A stretch of DNA of 64,000 bases, from contig NZ_JAIHLQ010000010.1 of assembly GCF_019733355.1 (NCBI RefSeq), positions 115,788 through 179,787 on the forward strand, given 5' to 3'. The notes under the pieces are model-generated. The model did no database searches. It was not told the DNA's origin and saw only the letters and a list, made by a program, of their open reading frames with translations. Source of the stretch: Pseudomonas baetica (lineage in GTDB: Bacteria; Pseudomonadota; Gammaproteobacteria; Pseudomonadales; Pseudomonadaceae). Made by a program: the position numbers and the translations under genes. Below are positions 1-8,168 of the stretch, piece by piece; the first letter of the stretch is position 1, and the number at the start of each line of letters is the position of its first letter.

Positions 1-892
1 CGGTGCCGCCCTCGCGTTCAATCAATTGCGCCCACTGGCTGACATTCACGTCGGCCAGCAATGCCCGATATCCGGCGTTATCCGCCTGGCGTGCCAGCAA
101 CGCAGCCGTCAGTGCATCGCCCATAGAACCAATGCCAACCTGCAACGTGCCGCCGTCACGCACCAGCGTACTGGCATGCAGGCCGATGAAATGATCCTGA
201 AAGCCAACCGGCATGTTCGGCGTGGAAAACAATGTGGTGCTGTCCTTCTCGTCGATCAAAAAGTCGAAGGTGTCGATATCGACCTCGGCATCGCCGGGCA
301 TGTACGGCAAATCGGTATGCACTTGGCCGACCAGCAAAATCGTCTCTCCCGCCGCGCGACGCTTGGCGATCATCGGCAACAGGTCGAGGGTGATGTCCGG
401 GTTGCAACTCAGGCTCAAGCGGTCGGGATGCTCACTGCTGCTGGCGAGCAACTGCGCGACCAGGTTCAGGCCGGCGGCGTTGATGTCGCGGGCGGCATGG
501 CTGTAATTACTGCTGACATAGTCCTGCTGGGCCGGGGGACTATTGAGCAGGCTGCCGGGCTGCATGAAAAACTGTTCGATGCGGATGTTGGCGGGCAGGC
601 TGTCGCGGTGCAGGTCAGCGAGGAAATCGAATTCCGGGTAATCGCCGAAGACGCGCTCTACGAAGGGCTCGATGAAGCGTTTCTGCAACCCGTCGCCAAG
701 GCTCGGCCGACCCAGACACAGGGCGGTGTAGATCGTCAGTTGTCGCTCCGGAAGTTCCTTGAGCCGCCGGTACAGCGCGTTGACGAAATGATTGGGTTTG
801 CCCAGCCCCAGCGGCAAGCCCATGTGGATATGCGCCGGCAACCGTGCGAGCACGTCATCCACTGCCTGTTCGATCGAACACAACTGCACCAT
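1..892 (-). CDS. Acetyl-CoA hydrolase/CoA-transferase family protein (partial, C-terminus off the left edge)
   Basis: The reading frame is open from an ATG at 892 down to the first base of the window, giving about 297 residues without a stop. The N-terminus (MVQLCSIEQAVDDVLARLP) is followed by HIHMGLPLGLGKPNHFVNAL and later LSCNPDITLDLLPM and GTLQVGIGSMGDALTAAL. This matches the acetyl-CoA hydrolase/transferase (class I CoA-transferase) fold, in which a glutamate forms the acyl-CoA intermediate. The family cleaves or transfers CoA between acetate or other short acids in the cytoplasm. Substrate cannot be told from this part. It is convergent with nothing visible and lies downstream of the cytochrome c5 gene on the same strand, with a terminator between them, so it is probably transcribed separately. 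Confidence 0.8.
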   Translation of the reverse strand, partial: MVQLCSIEQAVDDVLARLPAHIHMGLPLGLGKPNHFVNALYRRLKELPERQLTIYTALCLGRPSLGDGLQKRFIEPFVERVFGDYPEFDFLADLHRDSLPANIRIEQFFMQPGSLLNSPPAQQDYVSSNYSHAARDINAAGLNLVAQLLASSSEHPDRLSLSCNPDITLDLLPMIAKRRAAGETILLVGQVHTDLPYMPGDAEVDIDTFDFLIDEKDSTTLFSTPNMPVGFQDHFIGLHASTLVRDGGTLQVGIGSMGDALTAALLARQADNAGYRALLADVNVSQWAQLIEREGGT

Positions 893-984
893 CTGAAGCC
901 TCCCGCCCTTTGCGTCAATAGAGGTAGACCGAGCTTGCCGCTACTTTGCTGCAATGAACAGCCCAGGGTCTGAATCGCAGGCAC

Positions 985-1011
985 AAAAAAACCGTCCGAA
1001 GACGGTTTTTT
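985..1011 (-). terminator. Rho-independent terminator after cytochrome c5 gene
   Basis: A-run, then CCGTC, a CGAA loop, GACGG and a T-run. The A-run on the plus strand makes it work for the minus-strand gene that ends at 1028, and it may also work in the other direction. Confidence 0.85.
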
Positions 1012-1027
1012 CCATCAAAAGAGCGCC

Positions 1028-1456
1028 TTACTTCAGGCCGGACATCTTCTGGATAGCGCCCTTGAGCTCGTCATCCGTGCAGTCGGCGCAGGTGCCTTTC
1101 GGCGGCATCGAGTTAATGCCAGTGATGGCTTTGGCCAGGATGCCGTCGAGACCGCCCTGGTGATCGGCGCGTTCTTTCCAGGCGGCGGTGTCACCGATTT
1201 TCGGTGCGCCCAGCAGACCTGTGCCGTGGCAAGCGTTGCAATGTTTGGCAATCACTTCGTCCGGGGTTTTCGCCCCGCCACCGCCGCCGGCGGTCGCTGC
1301 CACTTCCATCCCTTTGCATTCCTGACCTTGTACACACACCTGGCCTACGGGCTCCAGGCGCTTGGCAATGTCGTCATTCGTCGCAGCTTGAGCGCTGACA
1401 GCCCAGAGGGCCAGTACGGTTGCTGGTGCAGCCAGCATTTTCATAATTAGGTTCAC
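1028..1456 (-). CDS. cycB: Cytochrome c5 (periplasmic c-type cytochrome)
   Basis: A 142-residue protein with a signal peptide (to about residue 24, ending SAQA) and one haem-binding CNACH motif (Cys73, Cys76, His77). A later NSMPPKG supplies the likely methionine axial ligand, and a CADC pair near the C-terminus is typical of cytochrome c5. It carries electrons in the periplasm toward terminal oxidases. The GTG start at 1456 has a GAGGG Shine-Dalgarno about 8 bases upstream; ATG codons at 1444 and 1438 are alternatives that keep the signal peptide. In P. aeruginosa the cytochrome c5 gene also lies next to the pauR/dadX block, so the context agrees. Confidence 0.88.
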   Translation of the reverse strand: MNLIMKMLAAPATVLALWAVSAQAATNDDIAKRLEPVGQVCVQGQECKGMEVAATAGGGGGAKTPDEVIAKHCNACHGTGLLGAPKIGDTAAWKERADHQGGLDGILAKAITGINSMPPKGTCADCTDDELKGAIQKMSGLK

Positions 1457-1626
1457 GCGTTCACCCTCAATGGTGGCTATTCACGCCTGCGGCCACGGTT
1501 CGCAGGCGGGCGCAAGTATAGCGGGTAGCCCGCCACACTGAAACAACCCCAAAGTTAAAGGGGTCTTGTTGCACATCGCTAAAACGGTTCGGGTGCCTTC
1601 GCCATAGTGGCCTGGCGCCTCTTTGT

Positions 1627-2175
1627 TTAAAAATTCGCCGGCGTGGCTGCGCTGATTAGTCGCGCGGGCAAGTCGAACGGATTGCGGAAACGATGCGGCT
1701 TGGTACTTTCAAAATAGTAGCTGTCGCCGGCTTCGAGAATAAAAGTTTCGAGGCCCACCACCAGTTCCAGACGACCTTCCACCAGAATCCCGGTTTCCTC
1801 ACCCTCGTGAGTGAGCATCTCTTCGCCGGTGTCGGCGCCTGGTGGGTAGATTTCGTTGAGGAATGCGATGGCCCGGCTCGGGTGTGCACGGCCGACCAGT
1901 TTCATGGTCACGGCGCCGTCGGAAATGTCGATCAGCTCGTTGGCCTTGTAGACGATCTGAGTCGGTTGTTCCTGCAGGATTTCTTCGGAGAAGAACTCGA
2001 CCATGGACATGGGAATGCCGCCCAGAACCTTCCTCAGCGAACTGATCGAAGGGCTGACGCTGTTCTTTTCGATCATCGAAATGGTGCTGTTGGTGACGCC
2101 CGCGCGCTTGGCGAGTTCACGCTGGGAAAGCCCTTTGAGCTTGCGGATCGATTGCAGTCGTTCACCGACGTCCAA
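1627..2175 (-). CDS. pauR: XRE-cupin transcriptional repressor of PuuR/PauR type
   Basis: A 182-residue regulator. Residues 1-60 form an XRE helix-turn-helix (LSQRELAKRAGVTNSTISMI), and residues about 105-178 a cupin (HEGEETGILVEGRLELVVG, then GDSYYFESTKPHRFRN). PuuR in E. coli and PauR in Pseudomonas repress putrescine and other polyamine catabolic genes and are relieved by the polyamine. The position between cytochrome c5 and dadX is the same as that of PauR in P. aeruginosa, and the window also holds a PauB-like oxidase and a KauB-like dehydrogenase that would be natural targets. The symbol rests on family plus synteny. The gene is preceded by an 88-base gap from the racemase gene on the same strand. 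Confidence 0.85.
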   Translation of the reverse strand: MDVGERLQSIRKLKGLSQRELAKRAGVTNSTISMIEKNSVSPSISSLRKVLGGIPMSMVEFFSEEILQEQPTQIVYKANELIDISDGAVTMKLVGRAHPSRAIAFLNEIYPPGADTGEEMLTHEGEETGILVEGRLELVVGLETFILEAGDSYYFESTKPHRFRNPFDLPARLISAATPANF

Positions 2176-2263
2176 GGCTGGAGCCTCCTGATGTTGTAAG
2201 AATATTGAGCGTTATCATGGCGACAGCGTTCAGTATTTACAACACTTGGGCCCACCAGCAGCC

Positions 2264-3337
2264 TCAACCCTCGGAATAGAGCCTTGGCACCCGACGCAGG
2301 TTGCAGAAGATCTGGTAAGGAATGGTGTCGGCCCACTTCGCCACTTCGCTGGCGAGGATGTTTTTGCCCCACAGCTCGACAGTCGAACCCAGCTCGGCTT
2401 CCGGCACATCCGTCAGGTCGATGCACAGCATGTCCATCGATACCCGTCCGAGTAGGCGGCTGCGTTTGCCGGCCACCAACACAGGCGTGCCGGTCGGTGC
2501 CTGACGCGGGTAGCCATCGGCGTAACCCATGGCGACCACGCCGATGCGCATCGGTTTATCCGTGATGAATTTGGCGCCGTAGCCAATGGGTTCGCCGGCC
2601 GGCAATTCGCGTACGCAGATAACTTTTGATTCGAGAGTCATCACCGGTTGCAGGCGCTCGGCCAGGGCGTTGGCGTCTTCGAACGGTGTGGCGCCGTAAA
2701 GCATGATGCCCGGGCGTACCCAGTCGCTGTGGATCTGCGGCCAACCGAGCACGGCGGGCGAGTTGCGTAGGCTGACTTCGGCGGCGAGACCCAGGCGCGC
2801 GGCTTCGAAGACCGCGACTTGATCGGTGCTGCTCTGCCCGTGCAGTTCATCGGCACGGGCGAAGTGACTCATCAGCACGATCTTCGCCACTTTGCCGCTG
2901 GCGAGCAGTCGTTGATAGGCCGCCTGGTAATCCTTGGGATGCAGACCGACACGGTGCATGCCGGAATCGAGCTTCAACCACACAGTGATCGGTTTGCTCA
3001 GCGCGGCCTGCTCGATCGCTTCGAGCTGCCACAGCGAATGCACCACACACCAGAAATCGTGCTCAACGATCAGCGCCAGCTCATCGGCCTCGAAAATCCC
3101 TTCAAGCAACAACACCGGGGCACGAATACCGGCGGCGCGCAGTTCCAAAGCCTCTTCGATGCACGCGACGGCAAAACCGTCAGCCTCAGCTTCCAGCGCT
3201 TGGGCGCAGCGTACCGCGCCGTGGCCGTAGGCATCGGCCTTGATCACCGCGAGCGCCTTGGCGCCGGTGACTTCGCGGGCAATTTGGTAATTGTGACGCA
3301 GGGCTTGAAGGTCGATCAGGGCACGGGCAGGACGCAT
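2264..3337 (-). CDS. dadX: Alanine racemase (catabolic, DadX type)
   Basis: A 357-residue fold-type III PLP enzyme that interconverts L- and D-alanine. The PLP lysine is Lys33 in [11 protein letters not shown]. The active-site tyrosine of the second half lies in the GYGAKF segment, and the C-terminal beta domain ends normally ([11 protein letters not shown]). It lies downstream of the RidA homologue and dadA on the same strand, as in the Pseudomonas dad locus, where the racemase feeds D-alanine to DadA so that L-alanine can be used as carbon and nitrogen source. A biosynthetic role (peptidoglycan D-alanine) is also possible, since both paralogues share the fold; the operon favours the catabolic one. 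Confidence 0.93.
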   Translation of the reverse strand: MRPARALIDLQALRHNYQIAREVTGAKALAVIKADAYGHGAVRCAQALEAEADGFAVACIEEALELRAAGIRAPVLLLEGIFEADELALIVEHDFWCVVHSLWQLEAIEQAALSKPITVWLKLDSGMHRVGLHPKDYQAAYQRLLASGKVAKIVLMSHFARADELHGQSSTDQVAVFEAARLGLAAEVSLRNSPAVLGWPQIHSDWVRPGIMLYGATPFEDANALAERLQPVMTLESKVICVRELPAGEPIGYGAKFITDKPMRIGVVAMGYADGYPRQAPTGTPVLVAGKRSRLLGRVSMDMLCIDLTDVPEAELGSTVELWGKNILASEVAKWADTIPYQIFCNLRRVPRLYSEG

Positions 3338-3431
3338 GGCGGCAGACTTCTAGGCGGTCATGGGAATAAAAACCGGCGCTGGCTGACGGGGTGAACCGCT
3401 GACAGCACCGGCAGAGGGATCTTTGAAACGG

Positions 3432-3785
3432 TTACGGCAGCGCGGCGACGATGGATATCTCGACCAGGATGCTCGGCTTGGCCATCTTCGCCTCGACAGT
3501 GGCACGGGCCGGCGCGGCGCCTTTGGGCAGCCACTGATCCCACACTGAGTTCATTGCGGCAAAGTGCGCCTCAATGTCGTTCAGGTAGATCGTCGCCGAC
3601 AGCAGATGCTGTTTGTCAGTCCCGGCCAGATCCAGCAACCGCTCGATGTTGGCAAGGACATCGCGGGTCTGCTGTTCAATCCCGGCATCGAAGTCGTCGC
3701 CGACCTGCCCGGCCAAAAACACGGTGCCGTTGTGGCTGACGATCTGACTCATGCGCTCATTGGTGAGCTGGCGATGGATTGACAT
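3432..3785 (-). CDS. RidA/YjgF family enamine/imine deaminase, dad operon
   Basis: A 117-residue RidA-fold protein ([54 protein letters not shown]). RidA proteins hydrolyse reactive enamine/imine intermediates from PLP and flavin enzymes. That fits its position between an oxidase that makes an imino acid (DadA) and a PLP enzyme (DadX). I chose the ATG at 3785 because AGGAG lies 9 bases upstream; the open frame reaches further but only through dadA. The start lies inside the last 29 bases of dadA, so translation is probably coupled. Confidence 0.88.
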   Translation of the reverse strand: MSIHRQLTNERMSQIVSHNGTVFLAGQVGDDFDAGIEQQTRDVLANIERLLDLAGTDKQHLLSATIYLNDIEAHFAAMNSVWDQWLPKGAAPARATVEAKMAKPSILVEISIVAALP

Positions 3786-5061
3786 GCTGGGTCGACTCCT
3801 GGTTTTTGCTGCCATAACGGGAAATATCGAGGCCTTCGGCACTGATCTGCGGCTTTTTCTTCGCCATCAGGTCGGCCAACAAACGACCGGAACCGCACGC
3901 CATGGTCCAACCGAGCGTGCCGTGACCGGTGTTGAGGAACAGGTTCTTGAACGGTGTGGCGCCCACAATCGGCGTGCCGTCCGGCGTGGTCGGACGCAGG
4001 CCGGTCCAGAAACTCGCCTCGGCCAGATTGCCGCCCTGAGGATAAAGGTCGTTGACGATCATCTCCAGGGTTTCGCGTCGACGCGGGTTCAGCGACAGGT
4101 CAAAACCGGCAATCTCGGCCATGCCACCGACGCGGATGCGGTTGTCGAAACGGGTGATCGCGACCTTGTAGGTCTCGTCGAGAATGGTCGAGGTGGGGGC
4201 CATCGCCGGGTTCGTGATCGGCACGGTCAGCGAGTAACCCTTGAGCGGGTAAACAGGCGCCTTGATGCCCAACGGCTTGAGCAACTGCGGCGAGTAGCTG
4301 CCGAGGGCCAGGACATAGCGGTCAGCGGTTTCCAGCTTGCCGTCGATCCACACGCCGTTGATGCGATCACCGGCGTAGTCGAGCTTTTGGATGTCTTGGC
4401 CGAAACGGAATTCAACACCCAGCTTCACAGCCATTTCGGCGAGACGGGTGGTGAACATCTGGCAGTCGCCGGTCTGGTCGTTCGGCAGGCGCAGCGCGCC
4501 GGCGAGGATGTCAGTAACGCCAGCCAGCGCTGGCTCGACCCGGGCGATGCCGGCGCGATCCAGAACTTCGAACGGCACACCGGATTCTTTCAGCACGGCG
4601 ATGTCTTTGGCGGCGCCGTCGAGTTGTGCCTGGGTGCGGAACAATTGGGTGGTGCCGAGGCTTCGGCCTTCGTAAGCGATGCCGGTTTCAACGCGTAATT
4701 CGTCGAGGCAATCGCGGCTGTACTCGGACAGACGCACCATGCGCTCTTTGTTCACCGCGTATCGGCTGGCGGTGCAGTTGCGCAGCATTTGCGCCATCCA
4801 CAGGTATTGGTCGATGTCGGCGGTGGCCTTGATCGCCAGCGGTGCGTGGCGTTGCAGCAGCCATTTGATGGCCTTGAGCGGCACACCCGGCGCGGCCCAC
4901 GGCGAGGCATAACCCGGCGAAACCTGGCCGGCGTTGGCGAAACTGGTCTCCATGGCCGCGGCGGGCTGCCGGTCGACCACCACCACTTCAAACCCGGCAC
5001 GGGCCAGATAATAAGCACTGGCGGTACCGATGACGCCGCTACCCAAGACCATGACGCGCAT
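3757..5061 (-). CDS. dadA: D-amino acid dehydrogenase small subunit (D-alanine dehydrogenase)
   Basis: A 434-residue membrane-associated FAD enzyme that oxidises D-alanine and other D-amino acids to keto acids and passes electrons to the respiratory chain. The N-terminal dinucleotide-binding motif is [20 protein letters not shown] (residues 3-22). [16 protein letters not shown] and the C-terminal [16 protein letters not shown] and [16 protein letters not shown] segments are typical of DadA. The start at MRVMVLGSG (5061) matches the family; an ATG five codons earlier is less likely. It is first in the dadA-ridA-dadX operon and divergent from the Lrp-type gene. The C-terminus is a few residues longer than usual and overlaps the RidA start. 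Confidence 0.95.
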   Translation of the reverse strand: MRVMVLGSGVIGTASAYYLARAGFEVVVVDRQPAAAMETSFANAGQVSPGYASPWAAPGVPLKAIKWLLQRHAPLAIKATADIDQYLWMAQMLRNCTASRYAVNKERMVRLSEYSRDCLDELRVETGIAYEGRSLGTTQLFRTQAQLDGAAKDIAVLKESGVPFEVLDRAGIARVEPALAGVTDILAGALRLPNDQTGDCQMFTTRLAEMAVKLGVEFRFGQDIQKLDYAGDRINGVWIDGKLETADRYVLALGSYSPQLLKPLGIKAPVYPLKGYSLTVPITNPAMAPTSTILDETYKVAITRFDNRIRVGGMAEIAGFDLSLNPRRRETLEMIVNDLYPQGGNLAEASFWTGLRPTTPDGTPIVGATPFKNLFLNTGHGTLGWTMACGSGRLLADLMAKKKPQISAEGLDISRYGSKNQESTQHVNPSPAHQ

Positions 5062-5214
5062 TTTTGTATCCCTCATCGCGGCTGACCGCCGACGTGTTGT
5101 TAGAGCAATGATGAGCGCAGTGTAAAAAATAAATGCCAGTGCTTTTCACTATATAAGCGCCTATATTTGGCGACAATTCTCGGCAAAAACCCTTTTCACG
5201 GAGGCGCATCCCCT
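5062..5214. promoter_or_regulatory. Divergent dadA / Lrp-type regulator control region
   Basis: The 153-base gap between the diverging dadA and Lrp-family genes is AT-rich in its centre (5120-5170: GTAAAAAATAAATGCC and CACTATATAAGCGCCTATAT). The Pseudomonas dad operon is known to be induced by alanine through the Lrp-type protein encoded next door. Binding sites are inferred from layout; I could not define a precise operator. Confidence 0.55.
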
Positions 5215-5703
5215 ATGCGTACCAACACTCAGACCAAACGTGAGCTGGACAAGATCGACCGCAACATCTTGCGGATCCTGCAGGCGGACGGGCGGATTTC
5301 CTTTACCGAACTCGGGGAAAAAGTCGGCCTCTCCACCACGCCGTGCACCGAACGGGTTCGACGTCTGGAGCGCGAAGGGATCATCATGAGCTACAACGCT
5401 CGGCTCAATCCTCAGCACTTGAAGGGTAGTCTGTTGGTATTTGTCGAGATCAGCCTCGACTACAAATCCGGCGATACTTTCGAAGAGTTCCGACGTGCGG
5501 TGCTGAAATTGCCCCATGTGCTGGAATGTCATTTGGTATCAGGGGATTTCGATTATCTGGTGAAAGCGCGAATTTCCGAGATGGCCTCGTATCGCAAGTT
5601 GCTCGGCGACATCCTGCTCAAGCTGCCGCATGTGCGGGAGTCGAAGAGCTATATCGTGATGGAAGAGGTTAAGGAAAGTTTGAGCCTGCCGGTTCCTGAC
5701 TGA
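5215..5703 (+). CDS. dadR: Lrp/AsnC-family transcriptional regulator of alanine catabolism (DadR type)
   Basis: A 162-residue regulator. Residues about 10-60 hold the AsnC-type helix-turn-helix (LDKIDRNILRILQADGRISF, GLSTTPCTERVRRLEREGII). Residues 70-150 hold the RAM/ACT ligand domain (LVFVEISLDYKSGDTFEEF, GDFDYLVKARI). The protein senses alanine or leucine and works as an octamer in this family. The ATG at 5215 was chosen because the conserved Lrp N-terminus begins there; the open frame extends 16 codons upstream into the promoter. It is divergent from dadA, which it very likely activates. Confidence 0.9.
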   Translation: MRTNTQTKRELDKIDRNILRILQADGRISFTELGEKVGLSTTPCTERVRRLEREGIIMSYNARLNPQHLKGSLLVFVEISLDYKSGDTFEEFRRAVLKLPHVLECHLVSGDFDYLVKARISEMASYRKLLGDILLKLPHVRESKSYIVMEEVKESLSLPVPD

Positions 5704-5728
5704 GCTTGACGGTGCCTGTACCGGCCTC

Positions 5729-5786
5729 TTCGCGAGCATGCCCATGCTGGAATGCATTCCAAATGTGCGGGCGGGCTTGCTCGCAA
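5729..5786. repeat. REP-type inverted repeat doublet
   Basis: TTCGCGAGCATGCCC and, 30 bases on, an inverted GGGCGGGCTTGCTCGCAA. This is a degenerate pair of the Pseudomonas REP palindrome, lying between the convergent dadR and YkgJ genes. Confidence 0.7.
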
Positions 5787-5815
5787 GGGCCGCGACTCGG
5801 TCAACAGTGAACCCG

Positions 5816-6169
5816 TTAAACCAACACCTGCCGATTCGCCGCCATGTACTCGAAGATTTGCTTTTCAGCGCGCGGATGAATCAACTCGACCGGGCCCCGA
5901 CCATTCGGGCATGGCAAGGTTTTGGTGGTACCAAACAACCGGCAAATCAGCGGCCGCTCGCCATATACCGTGCAGCCATTCGGCCCCAGGTGCACACAGT
6001 TCAGTTCTTCCATCGCCGCATCCTGCTCGGCACGGGTCTTGCGCGGCAGGCGGGCCATCTCCTCGGGTGAAGTGGTCACTGGCCCGCAGCAGTCATGGCA
6101 GCCCGGCACGCACTCGAATGTGGGGATCTGCTGACGCAGGGTGCGGATTTTCTGGCTGTTGCAGCTCAT
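5816..6169 (-). CDS. YkgJ family cysteine-cluster protein
   Basis: A 117-residue protein with the family signature Cys20-x3-Cys24-x2-Cys27-Cys28 (FECVPGCHDCCGP) and later cysteines in MEELNCVHLGPNGC and RPLICRLFG. These clusters bind zinc or an iron-sulphur centre in related proteins; the biochemical role is unknown. It ends close to a REP doublet and is divergent from the flavoprotein gene that follows. Length is normal for the family. Confidence 0.85.
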   Translation of the reverse strand: MSCNSQKIRTLRQQIPTFECVPGCHDCCGPVTTSPEEMARLPRKTRAEQDAAMEELNCVHLGPNGCTVYGERPLICRLFGTTKTLPCPNGRGPVELIHPRAEKQIFEYMAANRQVLV

Positions 6170-6316
6170 CGAAACAGTGACCTACGGAGAATAGGCGGCA
6201 ATTGTGCCGCAAAAGCCGTGATCCAGACAGCAACGGGCGACCAGTGTTGCCCGTCTTCGGGCGTGCGGCTTATGCTCCGTCAAATTTTCTCGACACTTAG
6301 CCGTTGGATGATGCCC

Positions 6317-7627
6317 ATGAATGCCCGCGCCCGAAACCTCGCGAGCCAACCCCACGTTGCCTCCTACTATGCCGCCAGCAGCCTGCCGCAGCCCGATCAC
6401 CCAAGACTGCAAGGCGAAGTGATTGCAGACGTGTGCGTGGTGGGCGGCGGGTTTTCCGGGCTGAACACGGCACTGGAGCTGGCCGAACGCGGTCTCAGCG
6501 TGGTGTTGCTGGAGGCGCACAGGATTGGCTGGGGCGCCAGTGGTCGTAACGGCGGGCAGTTGATTCGCGGGGTCGGCCACGGTCTCGATCAATTTGCCAA
6601 TGTCATCGGCACCGACGGCGTGCGGCAGATGAAGCTCATGGGCCTGGAAGCGGTGGACATCGTCCGCCAGCGCGTCGAGCGTTTTCAGATCCAGTGCGAC
6701 CTGACCTGGGGCTACTGCGACCTCGCCAACAAACCCGCCGACCTCGAAGGCTTTGCCCAAGACGCCGAAGAACTGCGCGGTCTGGGCTATCGCTACGAAA
6801 CCCGTTTGCTGCAAGCCAATGAAATGCACACCGTGGTCGGTTCCAAACGCTACGTTGGCGGGCTGATCGACATGGGTTCCGGGCATCTTCACCCATTGAA
6901 TCTGGCGTTGGGTGAAGCGGCAGCGGCGCAGCAACTGGGGGTGCAACTGTTCGAGCATTCGGCGGTGACCCGCATCGACTACGGCTCTGAAGTGAAGGTG
7001 CACACAGCGCAGGGTTCGGTACGCGCGAAAACGCTGGTGCTCGGTTGCAACGCCTACCTCAACAATCTCAACCCACAACTGAGCGGCAAAGTTTTGCCCG
7101 CCGGCAGCTACATCATCGCTACCGAGCCTTTGACTGAGGAGCTGGCGCACAGCTTGCTGCCGCAGAACATGGCGGTCTGCGATCAGCGGGTAGCACTGGA
7201 TTACTACCGCCTCTCGGCCGATCGTCGCCTACTGTTCGGCGGCGCCTGCCATTACTCGGGGCGCGATCCGAAGGACATCGCCGCCTACATGCAGCCGAAG
7301 ATGCTCCAAGTGTTTGCACAACTGGCCGGGGTGAAGATCGATTATCAGTGGGGCGGGATGATCGGCATCGGCGCCAACCGTCTGCCGCAGATTGGCCGGC
7401 TCAACGATCAGCCGAATGTGTATTACGCCCAGGCCTACTCCGGCCACGGGGTGAACGCCACGCACCTGGCGGGCAAACTGCTGGCTGAGGCGATCTGCGG
7501 GCAACACAGCGGCGGGTTTGATCTGTTTGCCAAGGTGCCGCACATCACTTTCCCGGGCGGCAAGCATCTGCGTTCGCCGCTGCTGGCGCTGGGGATGTTG
7601 TGGCATCGGCTCAAAGAGTTGGTCTGA
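6317..7627 (+). CDS. FAD-dependent oxidoreductase, gamma-glutamylpolyamine oxidase-like (PuuB/PauB type)
   Basis: A 436-residue DAO-family flavoprotein. The FAD-binding GxGxxG is VCVVGGGFSGLNTALELAER, followed by GWGASGRNGGQLIRG. The C-terminal part has WGGMIGIGANRLPQIGRL and YAQAYSGHGVNATHLAGKLL, both characteristic of PuuB-like oxidases that oxidise gamma-glutamylated putrescine or related amines. P. aeruginosa has several PauB paralogues, one in this neighbourhood. The true start is uncertain: ATG codons occur at 6308, 6311 and 6317 without a strong Shine-Dalgarno, and I take 6317 (MNARARNLASQPHVASYY). Together with the KauB-like dehydrogenase it would form a polyamine or aminobutyrate route. 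Confidence 0.85.
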   Translation: MNARARNLASQPHVASYYAASSLPQPDHPRLQGEVIADVCVVGGGFSGLNTALELAERGLSVVLLEAHRIGWGASGRNGGQLIRGVGHGLDQFANVIGTDGVRQMKLMGLEAVDIVRQRVERFQIQCDLTWGYCDLANKPADLEGFAQDAEELRGLGYRYETRLLQANEMHTVVGSKRYVGGLIDMGSGHLHPLNLALGEAAAAQQLGVQLFEHSAVTRIDYGSEVKVHTAQGSVRAKTLVLGCNAYLNNLNPQLSGKVLPAGSYIIATEPLTEELAHSLLPQNMAVCDQRVALDYYRLSADRRLLFGGACHYSGRDPKDIAAYMQPKMLQVFAQLAGVKIDYQWGGMIGIGANRLPQIGRLNDQPNVYYAQAYSGHGVNATHLAGKLLAEAICGQHSGGFDLFAKVPHITFPGGKHLRSPLLALGMLWHRLKELV

Positions 7628-7651
7628 TATTTTTGTTGAGGCCTTGAATAA

Positions 7652-7722
7652 GCCTTCGCGAGCAAGTCCGCTCCCACACCAGGAATGCATTTCCCGTGGG
7701 AGCGGGATTGCTCGCGAAGAGG
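7652..7722. repeat. REP doublet (inverted pair)
   Basis: CTTCGCGAGCAAGTCCGCTC, 20-odd bases of spacer, then the inverse CGTGGGAGCGGGATTGCTCG. It lies between the ends of convergent genes (flavoprotein and DUF1127 protein). Confidence 0.88.
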
Positions 7723-7743
7723 CCCGCAAAAACAATACAGATT

Positions 7744-7989
7744 TCAGATCCGCCAGAACGGCTTCAACCCTTCCTCCTGCGCCTGCTCGCGGGTCAGCCC
7801 CACATCCTTGAGTTGCTCCGGCGTCAGGCCGAGCAACACCTTGCGCGTGTGCAGACGATGCCAGATCAGACCCCAGCGACTCAGGCCGGATGGCGCGTTG
7901 CGCATGGCCGCATTCCACGTACTGTCCTCCTGCCCTGCCACCAGTTCCTGACTGTGTAACGTCAGCCGCACATCGCTCAAGCCGTTCAT
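7744..7989 (-). CDS. DUF1127 domain small protein
   Basis: An 81-residue protein whose C-terminal 45 residues form a DUF1127 domain (WHRLHTRKVLLGLTPEQLKD, VGLTREQAQEEGLKPFW). Short DUF1127 proteins in other proteobacteria are RNA-binding or stress and phosphate-linked; no role is proven for this one. It is divergent from the MocR-type regulator gene across a 179-base gap with repeated ATCTG motifs, so it is a plausible target of that regulator. Confidence 0.85.
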   Translation of the reverse strand: MNGLSDVRLTLHSQELVAGQEDSTWNAAMRNAPSGLSRWGLIWHRLHTRKVLLGLTPEQLKDVGLTREQAQEEGLKPFWRI

Positions 7990-8053
7990 TTTTGTCGCTC
8001 CTGTTTACTTGGGTCGCCAGAGATTCCATGATGCGCGGGCCGGCAAAAGCATT

Positions 8054-8154
8054 ACAGATCCAAACAATCTGCATTAACTCCATACAGATTTGCTGTTTCT
8101 GCCACTGAATTGTCGATTTACGCCGCATCTGTACTGGTTTATCGAATCATCTGC
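8054..8154. promoter_or_regulatory. Candidate MocR operator array (five ATCTG/CAGAT half-sites)
   Basis: Half-sites CAGAT or ATCTG occur at 8055-8059, 8067-8071, 8085-8089, 8127-8131 and 8149-8153. The first two form an inverted repeat with a 7-base spacer. The array lies in the divergent promoter region directly before the MocR-family gene, where such regulators usually bind their own operators. The site assignment is inference from repetition and position. Confidence 0.5.
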
Positions 8155-8168
8155 ATCGAGGCAGTGCC

